From Nymphaea colorata (taxonomy: Eukaryota; Streptophyta; Magnoliopsida; Nymphaeales; Nymphaeaceae), in NCBI RefSeq assembly GCF_008831285.2, contig NC_045146.1:1302001-1366000 (forward strand): a stretch of 64,000 bases of DNA, written 5' to 3'. Both the position numbers and the translations under genes were made by a program. The notes beneath the pieces were generated by a model. The model did not search any database. It was not told the DNA's origin and saw only the letters and a program-made list of their open reading frames with translations. Positions 52,272 through 64,000 of this stretch are shown in pieces (positions within the stretch are counted from its first letter, which is position 1; each line of letters begins with the position of its first letter).

Positions 52272-54757
52272 GTTACAAACCAAAATATTGTGCCACTCTA
52301 ACTGTTGCACGTCACGTCCATGCGGTGCCTTTTTCTTTCTTTTTTTGTTTTCATTTTTCTTCAATTAGATTCATGTTCATAATTTTTCATTTTTTTTTAT
52401 AAAGGAAAACAATAAATGTTGGGTTCCAATCTCCGAGACAAAGTTCAAACGTGCATCCGATACAGTCAGATCCAATTTGGTTCATATACAATGCATGGGT
52501 CGATTGGCTTGGGTCTGATATCCATATAAATTTCTGTCCAAACCTTGTGTTGCACATTCTGGTAGATCCAAATAACATCTGATTGGATTTTTTTTTTCTC
52601 ACGCCCAATTAATAGCTGGGTTAAAATGCGGGAGAATGGACTTCCCTTTGCAGATTCTGTTCATCTCATTTGGTAAACAGACAGAGCCTATGTTTCACTG
52701 GCGCGGGCTGGTTCGATCCAGATTAAACGGGTCAGATCTAGTGTCATTGTTTGCATCTCGAATTTTTTTTATTGGTTTTTGTAGTGCTTCAAAAAAATGA
52801 GATTTTCTTTTGAAAATGTGTAGAAAATTGATTTTTTTCGTTATAAAAGAGTGGTCAGCTTCGTTTTAGGCTTTCAAAAAACATATTTTGGTACATAAAT
52901 CAAAGGAGAGATCTGCGCATGCGCGCGCGATGCTTGTAGCACCAGACTTTGTTGTTTTTTGAAGTTGATTTTGGATTTCGAGTTTGAAACACTAAATTTG
53001 GATTTAAACTTAGGTTTAGAAATTCATTTTGTATCGAATAGTCACAAATTTGTTTTAAATCCAAATAATAAAATAATGGCCCCTTTTTTTTTTGAAAAAT
53101 TTAGGGTGATAACAGTTGTGTTGTTTAATTGTCACTTTTTTGCTGTCATGAATTCGTTTCTGATTCGGATGAGTTACAAAGTTTAGTTTCTCATCAGTTT
53201 TTGCATCTATCTAGCGGTTCCGGATCTAATCCTGGGTTGCCTTCTTGGGTAGTTTTCAATTGCTTTCTATAATTTGCATTAAAGATGGGAAGAAATTGGA
53301 TCTTGTCATCTTGAAGCATGTTAAAATCTCAATTTTGGTGGGTCTAAATGAACCCGCGAGATCCATCATAATTTTGTCATCGTAATTTCTCGTCTTGGAT
53401 ATTGGCGTATAGCAGATCCGTAAAATGACCCGGTCTGGTAGTAGCGTTTTATATCTTTCATAGACGACACATATGCATGTTATGTTATGCATACATTTTG
53501 GAATATGAATGTGTGTTTTGTAATTTTTTTGATTAAATTATCTTTTGACTAGGTATATTTGTTATTATTACTATTATTTTTTTGTGGAGTGTCAATTTGT
53601 CAATTGTTTTATAAAACCTAAGCACTCATTCATAAAATATCAAAACTTGAGGAATTATGGCTAAACTTTAAATTTTAAAAATATTTCAGAATGAGACTGA
53701 TCCCTGTCGCAAGATTTTGATCAGACGTACAAACTAAGAAGAGTATTTAAAAGAATTGAAATTTTGGTTGCAGTCCATGATCCGATTGCTGATCTCAATT
53801 TGTTCAAATCAATATTTCACAACAGCGAGATTCCGTCAAATTTAAGACCCAACCTTTACCATGTAGGAGTTGAAATCAGCCGGCTGCTGGATGTTGCAGC
53901 ATGGCGAAATATATGAGAATTAACCATTTCTTAAAACGCCATGCGATAGATATGCTGCCGGTGGTTTATGGTGTTTTTAGCGACGGTTTATGTTGCATTT
54001 AGCCACGGTTTTTAAATATTTAGTGCATCCGGCAATATCCGACAGCGGGCAAATTTCAGTTTCCCGCAAAACATGATACCTACGTAGATGAAATGTAAAC
54101 TATTAGCCTTTCAACGATAAGTATTGAAGATTAGGGGTACCAGCAGACCCGCACCAATTCATTCCATTGCTCGTAAAAATGTGATTGTAGTCCCAAAATA
54201 TTCTTCAGAATTGGGAGCAGTAGAGGACACACCTTAGATGCAAAAAGAGCTCTCTCAAATGGCTGTGCATTTAACTTGTAGCCAAACTTTGGATATTCAG
54301 GCAACTTTTACATCCTTTTTCTAAGTAGCAGAGCCACATGTGACTATGTGTGGACAGTTGCCCCTTCAGACATATTGTTCTCAAATGAATATTTTTAAAT
54401 ATTTGCTATGTCATGCATATGAATGCCCTTTCAAACATGAAAATCTGTGAAGCGTGCCCCCTTCTGAAAAATTTATGGCTCAACCACGGGCTCAAAGTTT
54501 CTAGCTCATGCGCTACTTGTATCTTGCTTAGAAGGAAAATAAGGGCAGCTGCGGTTGAGTGAACACTTAGTTTCCTTACCTTTTCCTAACTACAGAATAT
54601 AAGAACTCACAAGAACTGGTATGAACAACCCAATAAGAGCTTAGTCTTATAGTTTGTTGATGAAAAAAAGAAAAACCTGCGCAAGGCTGAAGTGCATGTG
54701 TTGCGCTCAAGTGCATTCCACAATTGCTCATATTATCATATGAGGTTTAGTATTAGA

Positions 54758-54953
54758 CAGGGCCGGAGCGAGGATTTTTTTCTAAGGGCAGGCCAAACGG
54801 TTCAACGAACTTATCAGGGTAAAGTCAAACTAAACGCGAATCCAAAAAACACATTACGCAACTAAAAATTTTCAATTTTTTTAATATAATTTTTTTTTTC
54901 AATTAGCTAGGGTGAGGCCATGGCCTAGGCAGGCCCCCTCCCTCTGCCCCCAC
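54758..54953. mobile_element. hAT-like MITE with perfect 8-bp target duplication
   Basis: GTATTAGA flanks both sides (54750-54757 and 54954-54961). The left end is CAGGGCCGGAGCGAGG and the complement of the right end GTGGGGGCAGAGGGAGG. It is 196 bp with a poly(T)-like core and no coding capacity. A second copy lies at 34752. Confidence 0.75.
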
Positions 54954-55137
54954 GTATTAGACATAATCGCGAATAAGACGTTGAACAACCCGGTTAATGA
55001 GTTGGGGTTAATTGAGAACCTTCAGGAGAAAGGTCAGCAGCTCTGTGTTTTGTATTTCTCTCTCTTTTCGGCATATATAAATGTAAATACAAATACAAAT
55101 ATAAATACTTAGGAAAATTGAAATACGTTAGCTATTG

Positions 55138-55312
55138 GATGCTGCCGGATGGCCAAAAATTTAAAATACCATGGCTGGAAAAACCGTAGTCGAAACCACC
55201 AAAAACTGTCATTATACTATAAGCAGATGCTAATACCCATGCGGCAACTGTTTTTCGGTGATGGTTTTCAAATTTTATCTATTTGACAACATTCCGCAGC
55301 CGGAAACATCCT
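55138..55312. repeat. Imperfect palindromic element of the GTCGCTAAA family
   Basis: Left GGATGCTGCCGG and complemented right GGATGTTTCCGG ends; interior blocks AAACCGTAGTCGAAACC and GTGATGGTTTTCAAA echo 21313-21511 and 53890-54050. Confidence 0.4.
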
Positions 55313-55479
55313 AAGCTTCTTAGATCCATTCTTCTGCCTGTATTTTGTGATTCATTTTTCATTTATACCTTGTTATGTTTTGCTTTTATTTTCGTTTTTG
55401 CCCCTTTCGGGATGAGCGTGAGGCTAACAGAGCACAGCTCGAGAAAGACCTAAAAACTCTAGAGTATTGGGCTGCGCCT

Positions 55480-55619
55480 AGACCTAGGTGAGGTATTGTA
55501 CATACACCCGTCAATTAGAGTATTGTTTATGGTTTAGGATAATAGTACGTATAGGAATCAAACAAGCGAACGCGTCTTTTATGCGACCTTCTGCCTGACC
55601 AGCTATGCTATACCCCTTG
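55480..55619 (-). mobile_element. SINE-like element
   Basis: On the minus strand the start is AAGGGGTATAGCATAGCTGG (A-box-like), followed about 40 nt later by GTTTGATTCC (B-box-like), the spacing expected of tRNA-derived SINEs. The far end near 55480 is a guess. Confidence 0.5.
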
Positions 55620-56687
55620 AATCCTTTTCTCTCTCTTCACTTACTTAAATGTATATTTTGATTTTTTGAACCTTTTCCCTCCAATATCAGATTTTTAAGG
55701 ATTAAGTCCATTATTTTTAAATATAAAAAGAAAACAAAAAAGTTTTTGTCCACTCTGTGAGAGAAGGGGAAGGTGGATGCATATTTCTAACATAAACATC
55801 TTTTTCCAAGTCCCGTTATATATCTAATCAGGGTTTTGTCATTTACTCAAGGTTCTGAGCTCTAGTTGGACCCCATTTGGGTGGGGCTAACAGAAAATCT
55901 TGAAAATCTGTACTGTGATGATGTTTGAATGACTTTTATACAACAGTGTCCTTCTCATCTTCATATTAATGAGTTGATGAAGCAGTCAAACATGCTTTAC
56001 CGAAGAAGGAAAAATAAGAAGAAAAAAACAAGAGTTGCTAGCTAGTGATTAAAGGAGTACATTGTGATATTACCAGAGTTCAGCAGCTAGCTTGCAAACA
56101 TATAAAGTTGGTCTTCTCAGTGGATCTGATTAGAATGGGATATTCTTAGCTATGTCTACTTTTTTGGATATTTACATACTTAGATTCAAATTCGGATTTG
56201 AATATCATGAATGAAGAAAAGTCATATATATGAAATCTGATTTCACAATCTGAATTCAATCTGAACCCGATTTTGCATTCATATTCAAACTTGAATCGTA
56301 ATTTTGTACTGAATCTGGCTCATTTTCAAAATTTTAAGGCATTGGATGGATTGGACGTCATTTCTTAAATTCGAATTAGATCTATTTCCTTAATTGGATA
56401 TTAATTTTTCTTTTTTCATATCTGATTTTTTTGGATTGATTCGTTTAGATATCAATCCAAATTGGATATATTGATCACTGCATGAGTGCATTGCAACCTC
56501 TTTCTGTTTTTCATATAGCTGGGAAACCATTCTTTTGGGGTGAATGATCTAACAGCTCAGGTTTAGTTAGGTATTATGCTTACAATCGCTTCCTCAACAA
56601 CATAGAAATACAAGGAGAAGGAAGGCCCATTGAACCCCCACAATTAAACATTCACACCACAACAATCTTTAACTTCTGCTGACAGTT

Positions 56688-57183
56688 AGGGGTGAGCAAC
56701 GAGTCGAGCTACTCAAGCTCGACTTGTTAATGCTTGGCTCGTGAACGGGTTCGAGTTGAGTCATTTGCTTAACTAGTCGAGATCGAGTTCATGAGTCAAC
56801 TCATTCAAATACTCGAGTTGATTTCGAGCTCGACGCGTAACTGCCGAGTCGAGCTCGACCTTAATCGAGTTTGTCGAGCCTTAATCAAGTCGATATATTC
56901 ATACAAGTTTATGAGTTTGTCGAGCCATATTCGAGTCGAGTTCGAGCTCAACACATAAGGATGACTATCAATTATATTCAAACAAATTTGTCGAACCTTA
57001 ATCGAGTCAAGCTCTAGCTCGACACATAACTGTCGAGTCGAGCTCGAGCTACTTCCGTCGAGCTATTCTCGAGCTCGAGCCGAGTCGAGCTATTCTCGAG
57101 CCGAGTTGAGCTCGAGGTTTTATTAGTCGAGCCGAACTCAAGCTGACTGAACTTGGGCTCGACTCGACTCGTCTTCACCCCCA
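56688..57183. mobile_element. TCGAG-rich element with inverted ends
   Basis: Starts AGGGGTGAGCAACGAGTCGAGC and ends GACTCGTCTTCACCCCCA, so the ends are inverted (complement GGGGGTGAAGACGAGTCGAG). The interior is packed with GAGTCGAGCTCGAG-like permutations that make it self-complementary over much of its length. No target duplication is clear and no frame is open. Confidence 0.6.
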
Positions 57184-57682
57184 TCGACGGCTTTAACCAT
57201 CAGCAAATGTTCTGAAAACCGTTGGCAAAAGTTTTGCCCCGCGGCCCACAATAGAAGGCCAAAGATGAGAATAATATGAAGTTTTGATTAGTGATTTTCT
57301 CTTGGTTAGATAGTTCCTTCAAGCAGTTGGTCTGCAACAGCACTCCTCAAGCAGTTTGGTAGGCGACAGCACTACTCTTATGGTCAGCATTATTGGGCAA
57401 GGAAGTAGACAAGAGCTGTCGTTGGGAAGATGCCAAAGGCTTGAACATCTTCTTCTTTCACAATGATGTGATTTCTGCCTTAGGCAGCTTTTTGGTTAAG
57501 AGATTTTCCTAGTGGTACACATTACGTTACAAAAGCATGAAGCCATGAATTGGAACGTTACTACTTTTCCTCCTATTGTGTTGTCTATTTGAAGTTAACA
57601 CTTGTAAAACTATAGCAATAATGCTTCCCCCCCTCTCACCGGTGCAAGCCACGACAATAATAAATCTTCAAAAAATAACACT

Positions 57683-58108
57683 CAAGACTTTTAGTTTTCC
57701 ACGTTGGTGTGGGTGGAAAATCGTGAAGATACAACAAGTTACCGTCGTCATCGTCATCATCGCATCATCATTGGGGATGTCAATAGATCCAATTGAAGTG
57801 CTTCAGAAAAAGTCGGATATGATAGGAACAAATTTAATGTCTGATATGGATGTAAGAAATGAATCCTCAAACGATAATATTTGATAATTTAATTTCAGAA
57901 GTTAAGTGAGCTTTGACTCTTTCACTCTTCCACATTGGTATAGCTGGAAAAGATGTGAAGATACAACAAGTTACCGTCATCGTCGTCGTCATCATCACAT
58001 CATCATCAGGAATGTCAATAGAGCAGATTTGGTTGGTTCATATACCCAATGAAATTACTTTTGAAGAGACGGATATTATAGTCACAAATTTAACGTCTGA
58101 CATGGATT
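57683..58108 (+). repeat. Two tandem units of about 232 bp
   Basis: Units at about 57683-57909 and 57915-58108 share GTGAAGATACAACAAGTTACC, a GTC/ATC trinucleotide tract, AATGTCAATAGA and ACAAATTTAAYGTCTGAYATGG. Both can be read in frame (KIQQVTVVIVII versus KIQQVTVIVVVII), but the frame is driven by the trinucleotide tract and resembles no known family. Confidence 0.8.
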
Positions 58109-58109
58109 A

Positions 58110-59385
58110 AAAGAATGACACTTGATAACATTCGGATTCATTTTTAAAGAAAAATCTGATTAAATTTGAATATGAATTTGGACTTAGTTTTAAATAAATA
58201 TCTTACATCTAATGTCTGTATATTTTGAAAATTGGTTTTTAATATATAATAATGAGGTTTTGATTCAGTTGTGTAATTAAATTCAGATTCAGATTTAGTT
58301 GTCATGAATTTAAGATCGAATTCAGATCAGATTCAACTATCAAATTGAAGATTTAGTTAGGATGTGGTACAGATTTTTCATTTTATTCAAATGTGAATCC
58401 GAATTCAAATCAGAATATGTGTGCACAACTGATAACAACGGGTAGGTCCTATTTGAATCTGATCCATTGACATAACTAACCATCATATTGTTTCTACAAT
58501 TCATAGAGCCACCTGAAGTAGGTTGCGGAGGAAAGAGTGGTTCAAATTCATATACGGATCTCACTATAAATATCAAATTTTCTTTCTACACTTAGTTTAA
58601 ATCATAATGTTGTGCTTGTAAGAAGCAGATTTATGTTCTCTAGTTCACAAATTTCTTTGTTTTCTAATTACAAGTAGAACCTTCTGATGTTGATCGCTTT
58701 AGAGCACATTAACTAGCAGCTTTTGAGGTTCAGATTTCAGTCTGGGGTCAACTTCAATGGTCTAAGGTGCATCTGTGATGGAAGAAACACAATTTACATC
58801 ATTCCCCAACATCAATGAGGTCTTGAGGCTACAAAAAGAGATGCCCAACTCAAAATTTGACAACTCAAACCCCTAAATCAGGGTATAGTAATTCTCATAT
58901 TCATTAATGCACAATGTTGCATTCAATTGAGGCTTTAATGAGAAAGGAATGGTCCATATCTGTTTTCTTTTCTTGTTTTTACGGTAATGTTAGAACCAAC
59001 AAAAAGGAAGACTACTGACATTGATCCACAGGCTGATTTGCTGAGAGAAAAAGAAAAAAGGCAACAGGAAAGAAAGGGAGAAGGGAAAATTGCTAAATGG
59101 AATCTTACAAGATGTAAAGATCTTTTAAAGACTTTGGGACTTTTCCTTTCCTTTCTTCCTTTCACTTTTATGAAGAAAAAAGAAAAATATTACTGATGCA
59201 GACCTTATATTAGATCAATACATCGTCAATCACCATAAGCATTGGTACAATATCTTCAACGATCCCTTCTTGCAAACCAGAAAAGGCCTGGCTGTCATCG
59301 TCGTCAGTGGTCCATTCTCACTTACACCTCATGACAACTTATGCAAATTTTTCGTGTCAAACCTAGAATGTCCCTTCCTATATGT
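58110..59385. other. Gene-free stretch
   Basis: Begins with the AATTCAGATTCAG-type repeat that ends with ATCCATTGACAT near 58475. The 69-codon Lys/Glu-rich frame at 58987-59196 is unrecognised. Nothing else is supportable. Confidence 0.4.
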
Positions 59386-59389
59386 AGCT

Positions 59390-59560
59390 CCAAGGAGCAT
59401 AGCATAGTTGGCCGAGTTGGCTGTTGTGTAAACATGTTGTTGGCTCGACTTTCGTGGGTGATACTCTCCAAGACTGTGAATTATAGTGCAGCAGCCACCC
59501 AAGTTCGAAAGCAAGATTCTGAAGTACTTCAGAAGCAAGGAAGCTTCGACCCCAAGTTTT
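59390..59560 (+). mobile_element. SINE-like element
   Basis: Starts AAGGAGCATAGCATAGTTGG (A-box-like), with TGGCTCGACTTTCG (B-box-like) about 45 nt later, and runs into a T run at 59558-59563, directly abutting the large tandem array. Confidence 0.5.
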
Positions 59561-60557
59561 TTTAATCAGTTTTTGAAACCTGGTTAGATGACAAGATAAA
59601 CTTATATTTTCTTTGAAAAAACACCTGTAGGGAGGCCAAGTTATTCACCTTTATTAAAAAAGCCATTTTGTCAAAACTGAGGTCTTTACAAGCTTAATTT
59701 TCGGTGTCTAGCACAGAACAACATTGTTTTGCTTCCAAAACAGCATTTGAATGTGTCAACCAAGCACAACCAAAGCAAAATCTTGACAGTAGTTCCCACT
59801 CTCAAACTTTTTTTTTAAAGAAAAAAAGCAGGTATTAGATGCATTCTCAAACACAAACAAAGTCATGTTCTATTAAAAAAAACGAAGCTTGTGTTTTCGA
59901 TAACCCCCTAAAAAATGATAACCAAATTTTGCAACAACCATTGTTTTAATCAGTTTTTGAAACCTGGTTTATGTGGTTTAGGTGGCAAGATAAACTTATA
60001 TTTTCTTTGAGAAAAACCTGTAGGGAGGCTAAGTTATTTCACCCCTATTAAAAATGTCATTTTGTCAAAATTGGGGTTTTTACAAGCATAATTTTCGGTG
60101 TCTAGCACAGAACAACATTGTTTTGCTTCCAAAACACCATTTAAAGGTGTCACCCAAGCACATCCTAAGAAAAGTCCTGGAAGTAGTTCCCACGCTCAAA
60201 CCTTTAAAAAAAAAAAGCAGGTGTTATGTTCTCTCTCAAACACAAACAAAGTCATGTCTACTCGAGAAGACGAAGCTCGTGTTTTCCATGACACTATAAA
60301 ACATGATAGCCAAATTTTGCTACAACCGTTTTTTTTAACCAGTTTTTGAAACCAGGTTTACGTGTTTAGGTGGCAAGATAAACTCATATTTTCGACAAAA
60401 AAAACCGTGTAGGGAGGCCAAGTTATCCACCTCTTTTAAAAATATCATTTTGTCAAAACCAGGGGCTTTCTAAGTTTAATTTTCGGTGTTTAGCACAGAA
60501 CAACATTGTTTTTCTTTCAAAACAGCATTTAGAGGTGTCACCCAAGCGCACCCTAAG
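59561..60557 (+). repeat. Tandem array, about 2.6 copies of a 385-bp unit
   Basis: Units start at about 59561, 59944 and 60333 with TTTTAACCAGTTTTTGAAACC-like sequence. Each contains TGTAGGGAGGCCAAGTTAT, ATTTTCGGTGTCTAGCACAG, AACAACATTGTTTTGCTTCC and GTGTCACCCAAGCACA in the same order. The third copy stops after CACCCTAAGGA. Copies differ at many scattered bases, so the array is not recent. No coding potential. Confidence 0.9.
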
Positions 60558-61322
60558 GAGTCCACACCAAAACACAAAAGAAAGTGATAAAAAATGAATA
60601 CACATCCCTGTCTCTTAAGGGAATCAAATTTTGTATTCAGCTCCAGACCATACTTCTCAAGAGAACAGGACAAGTGATTACATAGTTAAATTAATTGACC
60701 CTCCAAAGGATCACATCGGGGGCGGACCGACCTTGACAATTGTGTTTTTTTTATGAAGCTATAATTACACGTGGAAATCCTAAAGATGGAGCATAACGGC
60801 TACATTGGCTCGGGCTAGTGGTTGGTAGGTAACCCGTCATTTGGTTGGTTTGAGAAGAAGCGATATGCAGAAGCTGATAGACTCTAACCTAGACACTAGT
60901 GCTGATGCGAACCACGGAGGTGAAGGAATATTGAGGGGAGAGACAGAGAGGAGGAAATTTCGGCTCTCTCTGGCTTAGACAGTGAGACAAGCCTCCCACT
61001 AACCAACCCGAAAAATAAATGCCAAAAGGATTATAATTAGGAGAGGATTGAAGAAATTATGGATGAAATTTATTTTGTTGAAAGAATGAGAAAATGAAGG
61101 ATACTGTATATGAAAGGATATACGTCTTTCATGGATGGAAGATACCAAGGGAAACTTCCAAGTGAAGAAAATTGACATGTAATCTAACTTGTCCTTTGCC
61201 AAGACCAATAAACAATATTATGTCTTTGTTAACAACAGTTGTTGAAGATAATAACCTAGGAGAAAAAGTACAAGTAATTGCTAGGCATCCTAATGTCATT
61301 CATTGTGAAAATAACTTCCAAG

Positions 61323-61500
61323 CAGTGGCAGAGATAGAAAAATTAGCTGGAGGGCCACAGGCTTAGAAACATTTATATCTGAAGGGGCACATATATATGT
61401 ATAAAAGTAAATATTAAATTTGCCAATGTAAAAATAAAAGAATTTTAAAGAGTTGGCTTGGGCAACTGCCCACACCAGCCCACATGTGGCTGCTCCATTG
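61323..61500. mobile_element. hAT-like MITE with 8-bp target duplication
   Basis: CTTCCAAG (61315-61322) and CTTTCAAG (61501-61508) flank it, one mismatch in eight. The ends are CAGTGGCAGAGATAG and, complemented, CAATGGAGCAGCCACATG, CAGTG-class hAT termini. It is 178 bp, non-coding, with the GGCAACTGCCCACACCAGCC block found at several other places in the window. Confidence 0.7.
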
Positions 61501-61509
61501 CTTTCAAGT

Positions 61510-64000
61510 TTTTCTCCAGTGCTTTGCTTTCCATTAACAACAGAAAGAAGCAACTCTTTTCAAAGGAACACAGGATGCAGCTTTATTGTTTGACCTGCAG
61601 GATCAATTGCAGTAAAACAGCTTGCTGGGAGTTAAGCCCCTTCCTTTATTGAAGCCAGAAAGGATATATACAACAAGAAAAAAGATCTGAGAAAATAAAC
61701 CACCGATCTTCACAACACAAAAAACAGAGAGCTGACGAGACATCAAAAAACCAAAATTAGCTGTTAAACTGCAGAAAAACTTCATCGCCTCATGATTCAT
61801 TTAAAAAAAAGGACCTTTCCCCACTTTGATTATGTTCATGTAGGGCTGTAGAAATCTGTCACACTCCTGCCACTTCCTCCTTGCCTATGTCTCATCATTG
61901 GATGTGATCACTGTCATAGGCCCTCCATATTCTGACTTTATCATGTTAACTGATAAAGAACATTGTGAAACAGTTAAACGAAGATTTTTCTAACTTTATC
62001 ATATTTTTATATTACAAAAAGAAAGGGATTTTTGTGTTAAAATCTTCATTCTTCAAAAAACAAACAGAATGTTATTTTAATTTCCTTATTAAACAAGAAA
62101 ACCATCGCTAAGTACTATGAAACAATAGTTTATATGTAGACGACAAGCAATCATTATTTTTCTTCATCTTATTCAATATTAGTTTCCTGTTCTACACGAT
62201 TTTGCACGTTGGAAATACTTTTTTATTGTTGAAATCATATCAAATCACCTGTAATTTTCAGTCTTCTCGAAGAATCTGGACGTTATAACTTTAGTAATCA
62301 GTTTCCGGACGCTACGGTCGACAGGTGTTCTTTTTTAAGTCCTTGAAAATTTAGACCCTTAACTTTTTAGACGGAAAGTAAATATCGTATATAATTCGTT
62401 GAGGAAACAACAAATATGTTCACTGACAAAGGCGGTATATGGCGACATTCGATTATCCGCGTTGCCGGAAAATGGCTGTTGTCTACGGCGACTTGTCAAG
62501 CTTTCTGCAAATGTAAAAGCTGTGATTCCTATGCACTCGTTCACACGATATCAAGTGGAGATTATGTTAGCGGTTGGCGTGAAGGTACGTGAGGTCTCTC
62601 ACTGAACCGTGTGCCCCATTAAGCCTACTGTAAAACCTCATTTTTAGTGATTAGATTTAGGTAGACCTGAGTCCAATTATATAGATTAGCATCACAAAAT
62701 TAAGGACTCTACATAAGACCAATTGAAAATTTGTTAATCATATATTTAATGTCACATAAAAAAAAAAAGGTCTTTGTCCATGCTGCTTCAAGGAAGATGA
62801 TCCAATGGTTATGGTCTTGACTCTTGCTATATCTGTTTTGTCCTATTTGTTGGCTTAAGATGCCCCTACCAACTTGATGTATCCATTATAAATTTGTTTT
62901 GTAACCCCGACAATAAAGTGAACAAGAAAAATCTCATCTTCTTCTACCATGCACGTACATAGGCTGGAAGACCAACCATGTAAGTCTATGGTGTTCATCC
63001 TTCCTTGATCTCTTGCATTCGTTTTAATAGTTGTCATACAATTCAAAGTTAGATATCTGTCGTTGAAAGCATCATAAACCATTGCTAAAGCCATCATGAA
63101 CTGTTGATGCACCATAAATTGTTGCTATTGCTCTTTCAACTGTATTTAAGCAATGTATTTTTAATTTTTAACCATTCAACAACACACATGACATCCAACC
63201 GTTGTTTTGTTCATGCAATAATTTGCGGACACGGATCTCCGTGTAGAAGGCATTAGCTGCTCTCAACTCGGTCTTGTTGATATGCTTTTTGCAACAATGA
63301 AACAATAGCGTTTGATAGCCTCGGATCTTAAATCTTAACTGAAACAATGGATTTATACTATGTAAAAATGAAATTAGAGATCGTCAATATATGGCCAACA
63401 CCTCAAATCTTATCTCTGGTTGGAGGAGTAGTCTGATCCCAAATCATCTGGTCTGACCTCATGAACCCTCGGGTCCAACTTTATATCACAAGTTTTTTTT
63501 TTTAAAAAAAATTAAAGCCTAATTTTTAACGGAAATATGTGAACAAATTAAAATTTGCAATTTATTAACGTTCGATACCCTTTATCTTTTATACATTACA
63601 AACGAAAACAGTTTAAATGATATTTTCTAATAACTGGTAACAAATATAAGGTCCATGTTTTTCATGGACAACACTACACAAAACCTAGGCATTATCGTCG
63701 ACTACCAGAAAATGTGAGAACATAGACAAGCGTTGGTAAAGGTTTTATCAATGTTTCCTACCATCATTAGTAAAACGAGTGTAAGTAAAAATCATCATCG
63801 ACACAGACACACTGATGTAGGCCATCACCGACGTGGTCAAAAGATATCTGTCACTAGCAGGCAAATAAATTAAGCACCTTTGTAGCTAATGACAGTAATA
63901 ATAATTATTCATTTGTTTGTTGATACTATTAAGTGTTAGGAGAAAAACTAAAAGGACTCGATATTTTCTCTAAAAGGACTCGACATTTGTTGATATCTGC
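61510..64000. other. Right-hand stretch without a recognised gene
   Basis: A less AT-rich patch at about 62395-62590 has open frames on both strands and on the plus strand ends in AAG followed by GTACGTGAG, a good donor, but its translation resembles nothing I know. At about 63060-63200 lie CATCATAAACCATTGCTAAAGCC-type remnants of the GTCGCTAAA family. Near 63671 CACTACACAAAACCT resembles a CACTA transposon terminus. Confidence 0.35.

Larger units (their letters stand above)
51100..57570. other. Gene-free stretch dominated by short DNA elements
   Basis: No supportable gene. Contains two hAT-like elements with target duplications (52113, 54758), a more decayed relative (about 54328-54486), members of the GTCGCTAAA family (53890-54050, 55138-55312), a minus SINE-like element (55480-55619) and the TCGAG-rich element (56688-57183). 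Confidence 0.5.

Noticed and set aside
54655-54700. C/D-box snoRNA-like motifs (GTTGATGAAA then CTGA)
   Set aside because: No terminal stem or second box pair, and such short motifs are common by chance.
57576-58110. Two plus-strand frames in the tandem units
   Set aside because: The similarity of the two translations is explained by the DNA-level duplication and a trinucleotide tract, not by coding constraint.
63671-63760. CACTA transposon end (CACTACACAAAACCT)
   Set aside because: Only one end, mismatched to the usual CACTACAAGAAAA, and no partner terminus in the window.

Overview
The window is nuclear DNA of a flowering plant. It is AT-rich, has GT-AG introns with plant-type exon structure, contains a plastid starch-synthase gene and two plant-restricted families (a DCD-domain protein and a PADRE/DUF4228 protein), and is full of plant LINE, SINE, hAT-like and PIF-like debris and (TA)n/(GA)n microsatellites. 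I cannot settle the lineage from sequence alone.

Three protein-coding genes and one tRNA gene are well supported. A single-exon PADRE/DUF4228 gene lies at 11894-12457 (minus). A tRNA-Cys(GCA) lies at 20524-20595 (minus). A soluble starch synthase I gene of 15 exons runs from 26693 to 33352 (plus), and every exon junction keeps the frame to give 631 residues. A five-exon DCD-domain, Asn-rich protein gene (NRP/B2 type) lies at 38365-40668 (minus), converging on the starch synthase gene across about 5 kb of repeats. The two multi-exon genes have no visible functional link. Each has a CCACGTGG G-box upstream.

The rest is gene-poor. At the left (about 0.4-4.9 kb) is a minus-strand LINE with an open reverse transcriptase frame. 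A more decayed LINE occupies about 45.8-48.2 kb (minus). A decayed type 2C protein phosphatase gene lies at 49.7-51.1 kb (minus) with a broken metal-binding motif. Around these are short non-autonomous DNA elements, three of them bounded by 8-bp target duplications of hAT type, a SINE-like family with A and B boxes, and several independent tandem duplications: 612 bp at 15-16.3 kb, about 385 bp x 2.6 at 59.6-60.6 kb, about 232 bp x 2 at 57.7-58.1 kb, and a triplet at 18.4-18.7 kb.

I found no convincing new biological system. The most useful leads are the PP2C relic, the duplicated 612-bp unit with G-to-A nonsense changes in one copy, the DCD gene's repeat-laden intron and N-terminal peptide repeats, and the repeat families that can be defined from several copies inside this single window.
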